A DNA stretch of 44,343 bases from Thermaceae bacterium (GTDB lineage Bacteria > Deinococcota > Deinococci > Deinococcales > Marinithermaceae): NCBI GenBank assembly GCA_026984675.1, contig JALSRQ010000106.1:1-44343 (forward strand), given 5' to 3'. A program made the position numbers and the translations under genes. The notes below the pieces were generated by a model. It did not search any database. It was not told where the DNA came from and saw nothing but the letters and a program-made list of their open reading frames with translations. Shown here piece by piece: positions 18,423-26,373 of this stretch. How positions within the stretch are numbered: position 1 is the stretch's first letter; the number at the start of each line of letters is the position of its first letter.

Positions 18423-19909
18423 CACGAGGCCTCCTTCAGGGGCAGGCCGAAGGAGGCCTCGGTGACCCGCTCCAGGCTGATCTCGGGCCCCCGCAGCTCC
18501 CCCACGATCCGGCCCTTGTGCATGACCAGCACCCGGTCGGCGAGCTCCACCACCTCCTCGAGCTCCGAGGAGATCAGCACCACCCCCACCCCCTGGCGGA
18601 CCAGCGAGCGCACCAGCCGGTAGACGTCGCGCCGGGCGCTGGCGTCGATGCCGCGGGTGGGTTCGTCGAGGATCACCGCCCGGGGCTGGGTGCTCAGGGC
18701 TTTGGCCAGCACCACCTTCTGCTGGTTGCCGCCGGAGAGGGTGCCGGCCGGCTGGTCGAGGCCGGTGAGCTTGATGTTGAGCAGCTCGACGAAGCGCCGG
18801 CCCACCGCCTCCTCCCGCCTGCGGTCGAGCAGCCAGCGCCCCAGCCGGGGGAGGATGCCGGCGGTCATGGTGTGGAGGCTCGGCAGATCGAGGAAGATTC
18901 CGTGGGCGTGGCGGTCCTCGGGGACGTAGACCAGGCCGTGGGCCTGGCAAAGGGCGGGGTTGCGGCGGGGGAGGGGAACCCCGCCGACGCGCACCTCGCC
19001 GGTGGCGTGGGGATCAAGGCCCACGATCGCCTCGGCGAGCTCGGTGCGGCCCGAGCCCACCAGGCCGGCGATGCCCAGCACCTCGCCGGGGTAGAGGGTG
19101 AGGTCGGCGTCGTGGAAGGCCTCGCTGGAGAGCCCCCGGACCTCGAGGACCGGCGCCCCACCCCGCCGGGGCGCGGCCGCGGGCTCCTCCTCGTCCGAGG
19201 CGGCGGTGTCGGGGAGCATCGCCCGGACCAGGTCGTGGGGGGAGAGGCGGCGGGCGGCGTCCTCCAGCACCACCCGGCCGTCCCGGAGCACGGTGATCCG
19301 GTCGGCGACCTCCATCACCTCCCCCAGCCGGTGGGAGATGAAGACGATTCCGATCCCCCGGCGGGCGAGGGCGCGCATCTGGTCGAAGAGGTGTTCGGCC
19401 TCGCGGAAGGTGAGGGCCGAGGTGGGTTCGTCGAAGATCAGCACCCGGGCATCGCGCAGGAGGCCGCGCACGATCTCGAGGAGCTGCTGCTGGGCGATCG
19501 AGAGAAAGGCGGCCTCCTCCTCGAGGTCGACCTCGAAGCCCAGGCCCTCGAGGAGGGGGCCGAGCTTCTCGGCCAGGGGACGGGGCCCGAGGGCGAGCCC
19601 CATCGCCAGGTTCTCCCGCACCGAGAGGTGGGGAAAGACGTGGGGCTCCTGGGGGACCATGTAGATCCCCAGGGCCTGGGCGGCGTGGGGGGACTCGGGG
19701 CGGACCGGGCGGCCGAGGAGCCGCATCTCCCCGGCGTCCATCCGGTAGGCCCCGGCGATGATCTTCATCAGGGTGGACTTCCCCGAGCCGTTCCCCCCGA
19801 GGAGGGCGTGGATCTCGCCGGGGGCCAGGTCGAAGTCGACCCCCTTGAGCACCGGAACGCCGGAGAAGACCTTCCAGACCTGGCGGAGCTCGAGCAACCG
19901 TTCGGCCAT
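18422..19909 (-). CDS. lsrA: AI-2 ABC transporter ATPase LsrA
   Basis: Double ATPase of 495 residues. N-terminal domain: intact Walker A GGNGSGKST and LIFDEPTSAL. C-terminal domain: degenerate P-loop GLVGSGRTE, signature LSGGNQQKVVLAKAL and VILDEPTRGID. An Ala/Glu-rich, charged stretch joins the two halves near residue 240. It is the first gene of the lsr operon; ATG is preceded by GAGGAG. Its promoter and operator lie in the gap shared with lsrR. Confidence 0.94.
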   Translation of the reverse strand: MAERLLELRQVWKVFSGVPVLKGVDFDLAPGEIHALLGGNGSGKSTLMKIIAGAYRMDAGEMRLLGRPVRPESPHAAQALGIYMVPQEPHVFPHLSVRENLAMGLALGPRPLAEKLGPLLEGLGFEVDLEEEAAFLSIAQQQLLEIVRGLLRDARVLIFDEPTSALTFREAEHLFDQMRALARRGIGIVFISHRLGEVMEVADRITVLRDGRVVLEDAARRLSPHDLVRAMLPDTAASDEEEPAAAPRRGGAPVLEVRGLSSEAFHDADLTLYPGEVLGIAGLVGSGRTELAEAIVGLDPHATGEVRVGGVPLPRRNPALCQAHGLVYVPEDRHAHGIFLDLPSLHTMTAGILPRLGRWLLDRRREEAVGRRFVELLNIKLTGLDQPAGTLSGGNQQKVVLAKALSTQPRAVILDEPTRGIDASARRDVYRLVRSLVRQGVGVVLISSELEEVVELADRVLVMHKGRIVGELRGPEISLERVTEASFGLPLKEAS

Positions 19910-19980
19910 CGCGGCTCCTCTAGGCGGGGGGCGTACCCGGGAACGGGGAAGGGGTTTGGGCCACGGCCAGGTTCCTTTCC

Positions 19981-20022
19981 GCGCTGAACTTCACATATGT
20001 CAGCGCTTTGTGTCTTATGTGA
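19981..20022. promoter_or_regulatory. Candidate LsrR operator with interlocking inverted repeats
   Basis: Repeat 1: TCACATA (19991-19997) and TATGTGA (20016-20022), 7-bp perfect arms. The left element extends into the near-palindrome TCACATATGTCA (19991-20002). Repeat 2: GCGCTGA (19981-19987) and TCAGCGC (20000-20006), 7-bp perfect arms, able to form a stem in the lsr mRNA leader. The half-sites TATGTCA and TATGTGA are 20 bp apart, two helical turns. The site lies at and just past the predicted lsrA transcription start, as expected for a repressor. Confidence 0.7.
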
Positions 20023-20024
20023 CC

Positions 20025-20054
20025 ATGCTATGCCGGCCGCTAGCCGGCTGTCAA
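20025..20054 (-). promoter_or_regulatory. lsr operon promoter
   Basis: Minus strand: -35 TTGACA (20054-20049), 18-bp spacer, -10 TAGCAT (20030-20025). The start would fall near 20018, inside the TATGTGA half-site. The leader is about 110 nt. Confidence 0.7.
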
Positions 20055-20093
20055 GCGGGGTTTTCCGGACCCCTTGCCGGGAAAAGGTCAGGT

Positions 20094-20099
20094 TATAAT
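20094..20099 (+). promoter_or_regulatory. lsrR -10 element, leaderless
   Basis: Perfect TATAAT ending 7 bases before GTG 20107, so transcription should begin at or next to the start codon. No good -35 at 16-18 bp. Confidence 0.7.
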
Positions 20100-20106
20100 C
20101 ACTTTC

Positions 20107-21081
20107 GTGCAGAAGCCGGCGACGCGCCGCAGGGGGGAGGAGCGGCTCGCCTACCTCGCCCGGGTGGCCGAGATGTACTTCGAGGAGGGCCGCACCCAGG
20201 CCGAGATCGCCCGGGCGCTGGGGGTCTCCCGCTCGGGGGTCTCGCGCCTTTTAAGCGAGGCCCGGGCCCGGGGGGTGGTGGAGATCGTGATCCACCACCC
20301 GCTGCCCACCGACGGCGCCCTCGAGGCCGAGCTGGTGGGGCGCTTCGGGCTCAAGGACGCCCGGGTGCTGGCCTCGGGGGGGCTCGATTACGACGCCATG
20401 CTGCCCCGCCTCGGCCGCCTGGCCGCCCGTTACTTCGAGGGGCTCCTGCAGGATGGGATGACGGTGGGCATCTCCTGGGGCACCGCCCTCTACGAGATGA
20501 TCCAGGCGATCCGCCCCCGCCACTACGCCCACGTCGAGGTGGTGCAGCTGATCGGCGCCACCGGCGCCGAGGCCACCCCCGAGAGCGGGCCGATTCTGGC
20601 CCAGCTCCTGGCCGGCCGCCTGGGGGCCCGCAGCTACCAGCTGCACGCCCCCCTCATCGTGGCCAGCGAGGCGGCCCGGCGGGGGCTCCTCGAGGACCGC
20701 AACATCCGCGACGTCCTCGAACGCGGCCGCCGGGCCGACGTCGCCCTGGTGGGGATCGGCACCACCCGGGCCGGCTACTACAGCCTGGTGCGGGCCGGTT
20801 ACCTAGGCGAGGAGGAGGCCGCCGCCATCCGGGCCCAGGGGGCGGTGGGCGACGTCGCCGCCCAGCACTACGACTTCGAGGGCCGCTGGCTGGACATCGA
20901 GCTCAACCGCCGGGTGATCGGCCTCGACCACCTGGCCCTGCGCCGGATCCCCACCGTGATCGGGGTGGCCGGTGGAGCGATCAAGAGCCAGGCGATCTAT
21001 GGGGCCCTCAAGGGGGGCTTCGTCAACGTGCTGATCACCGACGAGGCGGCCGCCCGCAGGGTGCTGGCGATCGGGGGTTAG
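20107..21081 (+). CDS. lsrR: SorC/DeoR-family regulator, probable LsrR
   Basis: Regulator of about 324 residues. The N-terminal HTH reads EGRTQAEIARALGVSRSGVSRLLSEARARG; the C-terminal sugar-phosphate-binding domain has TVGISWGTALYE, VQLIGATG, ADVALVGIGT, GAVGDVAAQHYD and GVAGGAIKSQAI, all SorC-family features shared with LsrR. The start is set at GTG 20107 because TATAAT ends 7 bases upstream; a longer open frame from TTG 20074 would contain the promoter. Divergent from lsrA, it probably represses the lsr operon and is released by phospho-AI-2 (known for LsrR; inferred here). Confidence 0.88.
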   Translation: MQKPATRRRGEERLAYLARVAEMYFEEGRTQAEIARALGVSRSGVSRLLSEARARGVVEIVIHHPLPTDGALEAELVGRFGLKDARVLASGGLDYDAMLPRLGRLAARYFEGLLQDGMTVGISWGTALYEMIQAIRPRHYAHVEVVQLIGATGAEATPESGPILAQLLAGRLGARSYQLHAPLIVASEAARRGLLEDRNIRDVLERGRRADVALVGIGTTRAGYYSLVRAGYLGEEEAAAIRAQGAVGDVAAQHYDFEGRWLDIELNRRVIGLDHLALRRIPTVIGVAGGAIKSQAIYGALKGGFVNVLITDEAAARRVLAIGG

Positions 21082-21089
21082 CCCCCCGG

Positions 21090-21095
21090 TAACCT
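21090..21095 (+). promoter_or_regulatory. cobS candidate leaderless -10
   Basis: TAACCT followed by 6 bases and the GTG start. The gene is 20 bp after lsrR and could also be read from it. Confidence 0.45.
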
Positions 21096-21101
21096 GGAGG
21101 G

Positions 21102-21797
21102 GTGCGGCCCTTCTGGCTGGCGCTCTCCTTCCTCACCGTCCTGCCCGCCCCCGGGGTGGGCCGGGTGGCCCCCGGCGAGATGCGGCGGGCGAGCGGGTTT
21201 TTCCCCTTGGTCGGCTGGCTGGTGGGGGCCGCGCTCTGGGCCGCCGACCGGCTCCTGGCCGGCCCCTGGCCGCCGGGGCTGCGGGCGGCGGCGGTGCTGG
21301 CGCTTTGGCTGGGGATCACCGGGTTCCTGCACCTCGACGGGCTGCTGGACGCCGCCGACGCCCTCCTCGCCCCGGTGGACCGGGCCCGGCGGCTGGCCAT
21401 CCTCGACGACCTCCGGGTCGGCAGCTTCGCCTTCGGGGTGGGGGCCGCCCACCTCCTCCTCAAGCACCAGGCGATCGCCGCCGCCGACCCCCGGGCCCTC
21501 CTCCTCGCCCCTGCCTTCGCCCGCTTCGCGGTGCTCCTTCCCATGAACCTCTTCCCCGCCGCCCGGCCCGAGGGGCTGGGGGCCCGGGCCCGCGAGGGGA
21601 ACCTCGGGCTCGGGCTCCTCTTCGCGCTCCCGGCGCTGGCGCTGGCCCCGGTCGCCGCCGGGCTCGGGCTCGCGGCGGTGCTCTTCCTCGCCCTCTTCGC
21701 CCACCGCCGGCTGGGCGGCCTCTCCGGCGACGTCTACGGCGCCCTCGTCGAGCTCGGGGAGCTCGCCTTCCTGCTCGCCGCCCTGACCATTCCCTGA
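21102..21797 (+). CDS. cobS: Cobalamin synthase (adenosylcobinamide-GDP ribazoletransferase)
   Basis: Joins adenosylcobinamide-GDP (made by the CobU half of the fusion) to alpha-ribazole (from CobT's product) at the membrane. At 231 residues with several hydrophobic segments it is near normal length. Signatures: FLHLDGLLDAADALLA, RLAILDDLRVGSFAFG and the C-terminal RRLGGLSGDVYGALVELGE. Same strand as cobQU-cobT but 17 kb away, the Lsr/Mtn block lying between. Confidence 0.95.
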   Translation: MRPFWLALSFLTVLPAPGVGRVAPGEMRRASGFFPLVGWLVGAALWAADRLLAGPWPPGLRAAAVLALWLGITGFLHLDGLLDAADALLAPVDRARRLAILDDLRVGSFAFGVGAAHLLLKHQAIAAADPRALLLAPAFARFAVLLPMNLFPAARPEGLGARAREGNLGLGLLFALPALALAPVAAGLGLAAVLFLALFAHRRLGGLSGDVYGALVELGELAFLLAALTIP

Positions 21798-21808
21798 ACT
21801 CCCCTCCG

Positions 21809-21814
21809 TAGACT
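21809..21814 (+). promoter_or_regulatory. Leaderless -10 of the response regulator gene
   Basis: TAGACT, then 7 bases, then GTG 21822. It lies just beyond the cobS stop, so the phosphate block has its own start. Confidence 0.55.
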
Positions 21815-21821
21815 GAGGGGG

Positions 21822-22475
21822 GTGGCGAGGATCCTCCTGGTCGAGGACGACGACGGGGTGCGGGTCGGGCTCCGCTACCGCCTCCGCGCCCAGGGGTTCG
21901 AGGTGCTCGAGGCCGCCAGCAGCGCCGCCGCCTGGCCGCTTTTGCCCCAGGCCGACCTGGTGGTGCTCGACTGGATGCTCCCCGACGAGCCGGGGGTCCG
22001 CCTCCTGGAGCGGATCCGCTCGGGCCCCCACGCCGAGCTCCCGGTCCTGCTCCTCACCGCCCGCGCCGCCCTAGCCGACCGGGTCGAGGGCCTCGAACGG
22101 GGGGCCGACGACTACCTGACCAAGCCCTTCTCCACCGCCGAGCTTCTGGCCCGGATCCGGGCCCTGCTCCGGCGGGCCCGCCGGGGGCGGCTGGTCTACG
22201 GACCGCTGGCGGTCGACCTCGAGGCCGCCCGGGTCTGGCTGGCCGGCGACGAGGTCGCCCTCTCGCCCCGGGAGTACGCCCTCCTCGCTTTCCTGGCCCG
22301 CCACCCGGGGCGGGTCTTCGCCCGCGAGGAGCTCCTCGACGCGGTCTGGGGGGCGGACTACTTCGGCACCGCCCGCACCGTTGATCAGCACGTCGCCCAG
22401 CTCCGGGAGAAGCTCGGCCCCGGCTGGATCGAGACCGTGCGGGGCCGGGGCTACCGCTTCAAGGGGGCCCCGTGA
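21822..22475 (+). CDS. PhoB-like OmpR-family response regulator
   Basis: 217 residues. Receiver domain 1-115 with acidic pocket VEDDD, phospho-acceptor Asp50 in VVLDWMLPD, Thr in LLTAR, and Lys in YLTKPF. C-terminal winged helix (about 125-217) with SPREYALLAFLARHPG and TVDQHVAQLREKLG, ending in the wing RGRGYRF. Assigned PhoB-like because kinase, phoU and ugp genes follow. Stop overlaps the kinase start as GTGA. Likely activates the ugp genes downstream, though I found no recognisable Pho box. Confidence 0.88.
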   Translation: MARILLVEDDDGVRVGLRYRLRAQGFEVLEAASSAAAWPLLPQADLVVLDWMLPDEPGVRLLERIRSGPHAELPVLLLTARAALADRVEGLERGADDYLTKPFSTAELLARIRALLRRARRGRLVYGPLAVDLEAARVWLAGDEVALSPREYALLAFLARHPGRVFAREELLDAVWGADYFGTARTVDQHVAQLREKLGPGWIETVRGRGYRFKGAP

Positions 22476-23362
22476 GGGCGGCCTGGGAGAGCGCCGAGGA
22501 GGGGATCCTGCTCCATTCCGAGGGGCGGGTCCGCTACCTCAACCCGGCGGCGGCCCGGATGCTCGGGGTCGACCGCCGGGCGGTGATCGGGGCGCCGTTG
22601 CTCTTCGCCCTCAGGGACGAGCGGCTGGAGCGGCTGGCGGGGTCCGGCGGGCGGGGGCGGTTCGAGCGGGGCGGGCGGGTGATCGAGGTCCGGGCCCTGC
22701 CGGGCCGCCTCCACCTCCACGACCGCACCGCCCTGGAGCGGGCCGAGCGGGCCCTGGCCGAGGGACGGGCGGTGCTCTTCCACGAGCTCCGCACCCCGGT
22801 GGCCGGGCTGGTGGCGCTTTTTGAGGCGCTGGGGGGGGACCTCACCCCCGAGGAGGCGGCTGAGGTCCGGGGCCTGATCCAGGCCGAGCTTGCGCGGCTG
22901 GCCCGGCTGGTCGAGGGGCGGCGCCCCGAACGGGCGGCCAACCCCTGGCCGATCGAGGCCCTACGGCCCCGCCTCGAGCGGCTCCTCCCCGGGGCCGCCG
23001 GGCTGGTCTGGCAGGCCCCCCACCGGCTTCGGCTGGAGGCCGACGCGGTGTTTCAGATCCTCCTCAACCTGGTGGAGAACGCCCTCAAGTACGGCCGGCC
23101 CCCGGTCCGGGTGGTCAGCCAGGAGGCCGGCGGGGGGCGGCTTCGCCTGGAGGTTCAAGACGGCGGCCCGCCCCTGCCCGACTACCCGGCCCTCTTCCGC
23201 CCCGGCCGGCGGGGGGTCCACGCCGCCGGGGTGCGGGGGAGCGGGCTCGGGCTCGCCATCGTCCGCCGCATCGCCCGGGGCTTCGGGGGCGAGGCCTACG
23301 GGCGTAGGGTGGGGGAGGCCAACGCCTTCGGCGTGTATATTCCCCCCGAGGGTTGGGAGTAG
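22472..23362 (+). CDS. Soluble PhoR-like sensor histidine kinase
   Basis: 296 residues with no transmembrane segment. Residues 1-80 look like a PAS domain (GILLHSEGRVRYLNPAAARMLG). The dimerisation domain carries the phospho-acceptor His104 in FHELRTPVAGL. ATP domain: N-box NLVENALKYG, a modified G1 box (DGGPPLPD instead of DxGxG), and G2 GSGLGLAIV. The lack of a membrane anchor suggests it senses phosphate status through PhoU or a transporter rather than outside ligand. Starts at GTG overlapping the regulator stop. Confidence 0.88.
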   Translation: MRAAWESAEEGILLHSEGRVRYLNPAAARMLGVDRRAVIGAPLLFALRDERLERLAGSGGRGRFERGGRVIEVRALPGRLHLHDRTALERAERALAEGRAVLFHELRTPVAGLVALFEALGGDLTPEEAAEVRGLIQAELARLARLVEGRRPERAANPWPIEALRPRLERLLPGAAGLVWQAPHRLRLEADAVFQILLNLVENALKYGRPPVRVVSQEAGGGRLRLEVQDGGPPLPDYPALFRPGRRGVHAAGVRGSGLGLAIVRRIARGFGGEAYGRRVGEANAFGVYIPPEGWE

Positions 23363-23371
23363 GAGGCCGAG

Positions 23372-24019
23372 ATGCGGCAAGCCCTGGAGCAGGAGATCGG
23401 GAAGGTCATCGAGCTCTTCTTGAGGATGGCCAGCAAGACCAAGGAGATGCTGGAGGAGGCCACCGAGGGCCTGGTGCGGGGGGATCCCCAGCGGGCCCAG
23501 GCGGCCATCGCCAAGGACCGCGAGGTCGACGCCCTCGAGGCCGCCATCGAGAACGAGGTGATCGCGGCGATCGCCCGCCACCAGCCGGTGGCCGGCGACC
23601 TCCGGTTCTTCGTCACCGTGCTCAAGGCGGTGACCGACCTCGAGCGGGCCGCCGACTACGCCGCCCACGTCGCCGAGGACGCCGCGGTCCTGGCCCAGGA
23701 GCCGCCCCTCAAGCGCTACGTCCTGCTGCCCCAGATGGCCCGGCGGCTCGGCGAGATGCTCGACCTGGTGGCCAAGAGCGTGGCCGAGAAGGACGCCGGC
23801 GCGGCGATGAAGGTCCTCGAGCTCGACGACGACGTCGACGACCTCTACGAGCAGCTCACCCGCGAGCTGATCACCTACATGCTGGAGGACCCCCGCACCA
23901 TCGGCAAGGCCCTCACCCTCCTGCGGGTCGCCCGCAGCTACGAGCGGTTTGGGGACCACCTGGAGAACATCGCCGAGCGGGTGGTCTACTGGGTCACCGG
24001 CCAGACCCCCCACCGATGA
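23372..24019 (+). CDS. phoU: Phosphate signalling protein PhoU
   Basis: All-helical protein of 215 residues, normal for PhoU, with two three-helix repeats. Typical segments: RDREVDALEAAIENEVIAAIARHQPVAGDLRFFVTVLKAVTDLERAADYAAHVAE in the first and the related DDDVDDLYEQ / SYERFGDHLENIAERVVYWVTG in the second, with metal-binding acidic residues. AGGAGG lies 6 bases upstream of ATG. It links phosphate transporter state to the PhoR-like kinase. No pst genes adjoin it here. Confidence 0.95.
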   Translation: MRQALEQEIGKVIELFLRMASKTKEMLEEATEGLVRGDPQRAQAAIAKDREVDALEAAIENEVIAAIARHQPVAGDLRFFVTVLKAVTDLERAADYAAHVAEDAAVLAQEPPLKRYVLLPQMARRLGEMLDLVAKSVAEKDAGAAMKVLELDDDVDDLYEQLTRELITYMLEDPRTIGKALTLLRVARSYERFGDHLENIAERVVYWVTGQTPHR

Positions 24020-24064
24020 CCCGGCCCTGACGTTGCTCCCCTACCCTCAGGGCGTGCGCCGGGG

Positions 24065-24070
24065 TATACT
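24065..24070 (+). promoter_or_regulatory. ugpB -10 element
   Basis: TATACT, 22 bases before the ATG of ugpB, with GGAGG at 24081-24085 between. No -35 match at 16-18 bp, which would fit activation by the adjacent PhoB-like regulator (inference). Confidence 0.6.
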
Positions 24071-24092
24071 CGGCGTGAAAGGAGGGGCAAGT

Positions 24093-25403
24093 ATGAAGCG
24101 TTTCATTCTGGTCCTGGGCCTGGCGGCGCTGGCGGTGCCGGCGTTCGCCGCCAAGAAAGTCGAGATCACCTTCTGGCACGCCTTCGGCGGCGGACGCACC
24201 GCGTTCATCAAGCGGATGGTCGACGACTTCAACTACACCCACCCCGGCATCGAGGTCAAGGTGGAGTACAAGGGCTCCTACCGCGACACCCTGAACGCCG
24301 CCATCCTGGCCGCCCGGCAGGGGAGCGCGCCGCACATCGTGCAGATCTTCGAGGTCGGCAGCCAGCTGGCCCTCGACTCGGGGATCTTCGTGCCGATCGA
24401 GGACTACGTCCCCGCCGACCTGAAGTTCCAGCTCGCCGACTACATCAAGCCGGTGGCCAACTACTACCGCATTAAGGGCAAGTTCAACTCGATCCCCTGG
24501 AACTCCTCGAACCCGATCCTCTACTACAACAAGGACATCTTCAAGAAGGCCGGCCTCGACCCCGAGAACCCGCCGAAGACCTTCGGCGAGGTGATGAAGG
24601 CCTGCGAGAAGATCGAGGCCACCAAGGCCGCCCCCAAGTGCATCACCTGGCCGCTCCACTCCTGGTTCGTCGAGCAGTGGATCGCCGAGCAGGGTGCCCT
24701 GCTCGCCAACCACGAGAACGGCCGGGCCGCCCGCGCCACCGACGTCTACATCGACTCCGAGGCGATGCGCCGGATCGTTAAGTGGTGGAAGGAGATGTAC
24801 GACAAGGGCTACTACGCCTACTCCGGCAAGCCCGAGGACTGGGACGGCGCCAACCAGATCTTCGTCAGCCAGCAGGCGGCGATGCTGATCACCTCGACCT
24901 CCGACGTCACCTTCCACCAAAACGCCGCCTTCGAGAACGGCTACCACCTCGGCACCGGCTTCCTCCCCATTCCCGACGGGGTCGAGCGGAACGGCACGGT
25001 GGTCGGCGGGGCCTCGCTCTGGCTCACCAAGGGCCACCCCGACGCCGAGATGAAGGCCGCCCTCACCTTCCTGCTCTGGTTCACCAATACCGAGAACATG
25101 GTGCGCTGGCACAAGGGCACCGGCTACTTCCCGGTGCTGAACACCTCGGTTAAGGTGCTCGACTGGGAGCACTGGTTCACCCGCAACCCCGCCTACAAGG
25201 CGGCCTTCGACCAGCTCCTTCAGTCCAAGGCCAACCGGGCGACCCAGGGCGCCCTCCTCGGCCCCTTCCCGGAGATCCGCACCATCATCGAGAACATGAT
25301 CCAGGCGGTCTTCCAGGGCAAGCCGATCGACCAGGCCCTGAAGGAGGCCGACGCCCAGGCGGATAAGGCCCTCAAGGATTACAACGCCTCGGTCGGCCAG
25401 TAA
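24093..25403 (+). CDS. ugpB: Glycerol-3-phosphate-binding protein UgpB
   Basis: Periplasmic binding protein, 436 residues, with Sec signal MKRFILVLGLAALAVPAFA. UgpB features shared with E. coli: ITFWHAFGGG, YKGSYRDTLNA, HIVQIFEVGS, IPWNSSNPILYYNKDIFKKAGLDPENPPKTF, VGGASLWL and the terminal EIRTIIENMI. Captures glycerol-3-phosphate or glycerophosphodiesters, useful as phosphorus source when phosphate is scarce, consistent with the regulator, kinase and phoU upstream. Followed by a UUCG-loop hairpin. Confidence 0.92.
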   Translation: MKRFILVLGLAALAVPAFAAKKVEITFWHAFGGGRTAFIKRMVDDFNYTHPGIEVKVEYKGSYRDTLNAAILAARQGSAPHIVQIFEVGSQLALDSGIFVPIEDYVPADLKFQLADYIKPVANYYRIKGKFNSIPWNSSNPILYYNKDIFKKAGLDPENPPKTFGEVMKACEKIEATKAAPKCITWPLHSWFVEQWIAEQGALLANHENGRAARATDVYIDSEAMRRIVKWWKEMYDKGYYAYSGKPEDWDGANQIFVSQQAAMLITSTSDVTFHQNAAFENGYHLGTGFLPIPDGVERNGTVVGGASLWLTKGHPDAEMKAALTFLLWFTNTENMVRWHKGTGYFPVLNTSVKVLDWEHWFTRNPAYKAAFDQLLQSKANRATQGALLGPFPEIRTIIENMIQAVFQGKPIDQALKEADAQADKALKDYNASVGQ

Positions 25404-25422
25404 CGGGTGGTTAAACCCCCGC

Positions 25423-25448
25423 GCGTCCGCCCCTTCGGGGGCGGACGC
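25423..25448 (+). terminator. UUCG-loop hairpin after ugpB
   Basis: Perfect 11-bp stem GCGTCCGCCCC / GGGGCGGACGC closed by TTCG, 19 bp after the ugpB stop. No long T-run, so probably partial termination or 3'-end protection that raises ugpB over ugpA-ugpE. Confidence 0.65.
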
Positions 25449-25463
25449 CCCGTTGGTATCGGT

Positions 25464-25469
25464 TAGTAT
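25464..25469 (+). promoter_or_regulatory. Possible -10 for ugpA
   Basis: TAGTAT, 11 bases before the ugpA ATG and just after the hairpin; it would give ugpA-ugpE an additional start. Confidence 0.35.
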
Positions 25470-25480
25470 GGGGGCACCCT

Positions 25481-26371
25481 ATGGAGACCCACGCCGTTTA
25501 CAAGCACCGCTGGCTCCCCTGGATCCTCCTCCTCCCCACCTTCGTCATCCTCCTCGTCTTCCTCTACTACCCGACCCTCGAGACCTTCCGGCTCTCGCTC
25601 TACCGGGTGGCCTTCCTGGGGCTTAGGAAGACCTTCGTCGGCCTCGCCAACTACCGCGAGCTCCTCACCAACCCCACCTACCACCAGGTCTTTTTAAACA
25701 CCGCCGTCTTCTCCGCCCTGGTGGTCTTCTTCTCGATGGCGATCGGGCTCTTCCTCTCGGTGCTGGCCAACCAGAAGATCGGCGGGCGGCGCTTTTACCG
25801 CCTGCTTCTGATCTGGCCCTACGCCCTCTCCCCGGCGGTAGCGGGGGCGATCTTCCTCTTCCTGTTCAACCCCCAGGCGGGGATCGTCAACTACTTCCTC
25901 CAGGCCTTCTTCAAGGTCCAGCCCGACTGGCTGGGCCAGCCGACCCTGGCGGTGGGGGTGCTGGTGGCCGCGGCGGTGTGGAAGAACGTCGGCTACAACG
26001 TGGTCTTCTACATCGCGGGCCTGCAGAACCTGCCGGGGGACGTCCTCGAGGCCGCCCTGATCGACGGCGCCACCCCCTGGCAGCGGTTTTGGAAGGTGAC
26101 CTTCCCCCTGCTCTCCCCGATGACCTTCTTCCTCTTCGTGATGAACACGATCTACGCCTTCTTCGACACCTTCCCCTTCGTCGACCTCCTGACCCAGGGC
26201 GGCCCCAACGGCGCCACCAACATCCTGATCTTTAGCATCTACCGCGACGGCTTCCGCTTTTTGAAGACCGGCGTGGCCGCCGCCGAGTCGGTGGTGCTCT
26301 TCGTCGGGGTGGTGCTCCTCACCATCCTGCAGTTCCGCCTCGGCGAGCGGCGGGTGCACTACGGAGGCTAA
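25481..26371 (+). CDS. ugpA: Glycerol-3-phosphate ABC transporter permease UgpA
   Basis: Six-helix permease, 296 residues, with the EAA loop EAALIDGATPWQRFWKVTFPLL that contacts the ATPase. Other MalF/UgpA features are YYPTLETFRLSLY and FVDLLTQGGPNGATNIL. Spaced 2 bp from ugpE. The ATPase UgpC is not in this window; a shared ATPase encoded elsewhere is likely. Confidence 0.92.
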   Translation: METHAVYKHRWLPWILLLPTFVILLVFLYYPTLETFRLSLYRVAFLGLRKTFVGLANYRELLTNPTYHQVFLNTAVFSALVVFFSMAIGLFLSVLANQKIGGRRFYRLLLIWPYALSPAVAGAIFLFLFNPQAGIVNYFLQAFFKVQPDWLGQPTLAVGVLVAAAVWKNVGYNVVFYIAGLQNLPGDVLEAALIDGATPWQRFWKVTFPLLSPMTFFLFVMNTIYAFFDTFPFVDLLTQGGPNGATNILIFSIYRDGFRFLKTGVAAAESVVLFVGVVLLTILQFRLGERRVHYGG

Positions 26372-26373
26372 CC

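Noticed and set aside
24020-24064. Pho box upstream of ugpB
   Set aside because: No 11-bp direct repeat resembling known PhoB sites was found.
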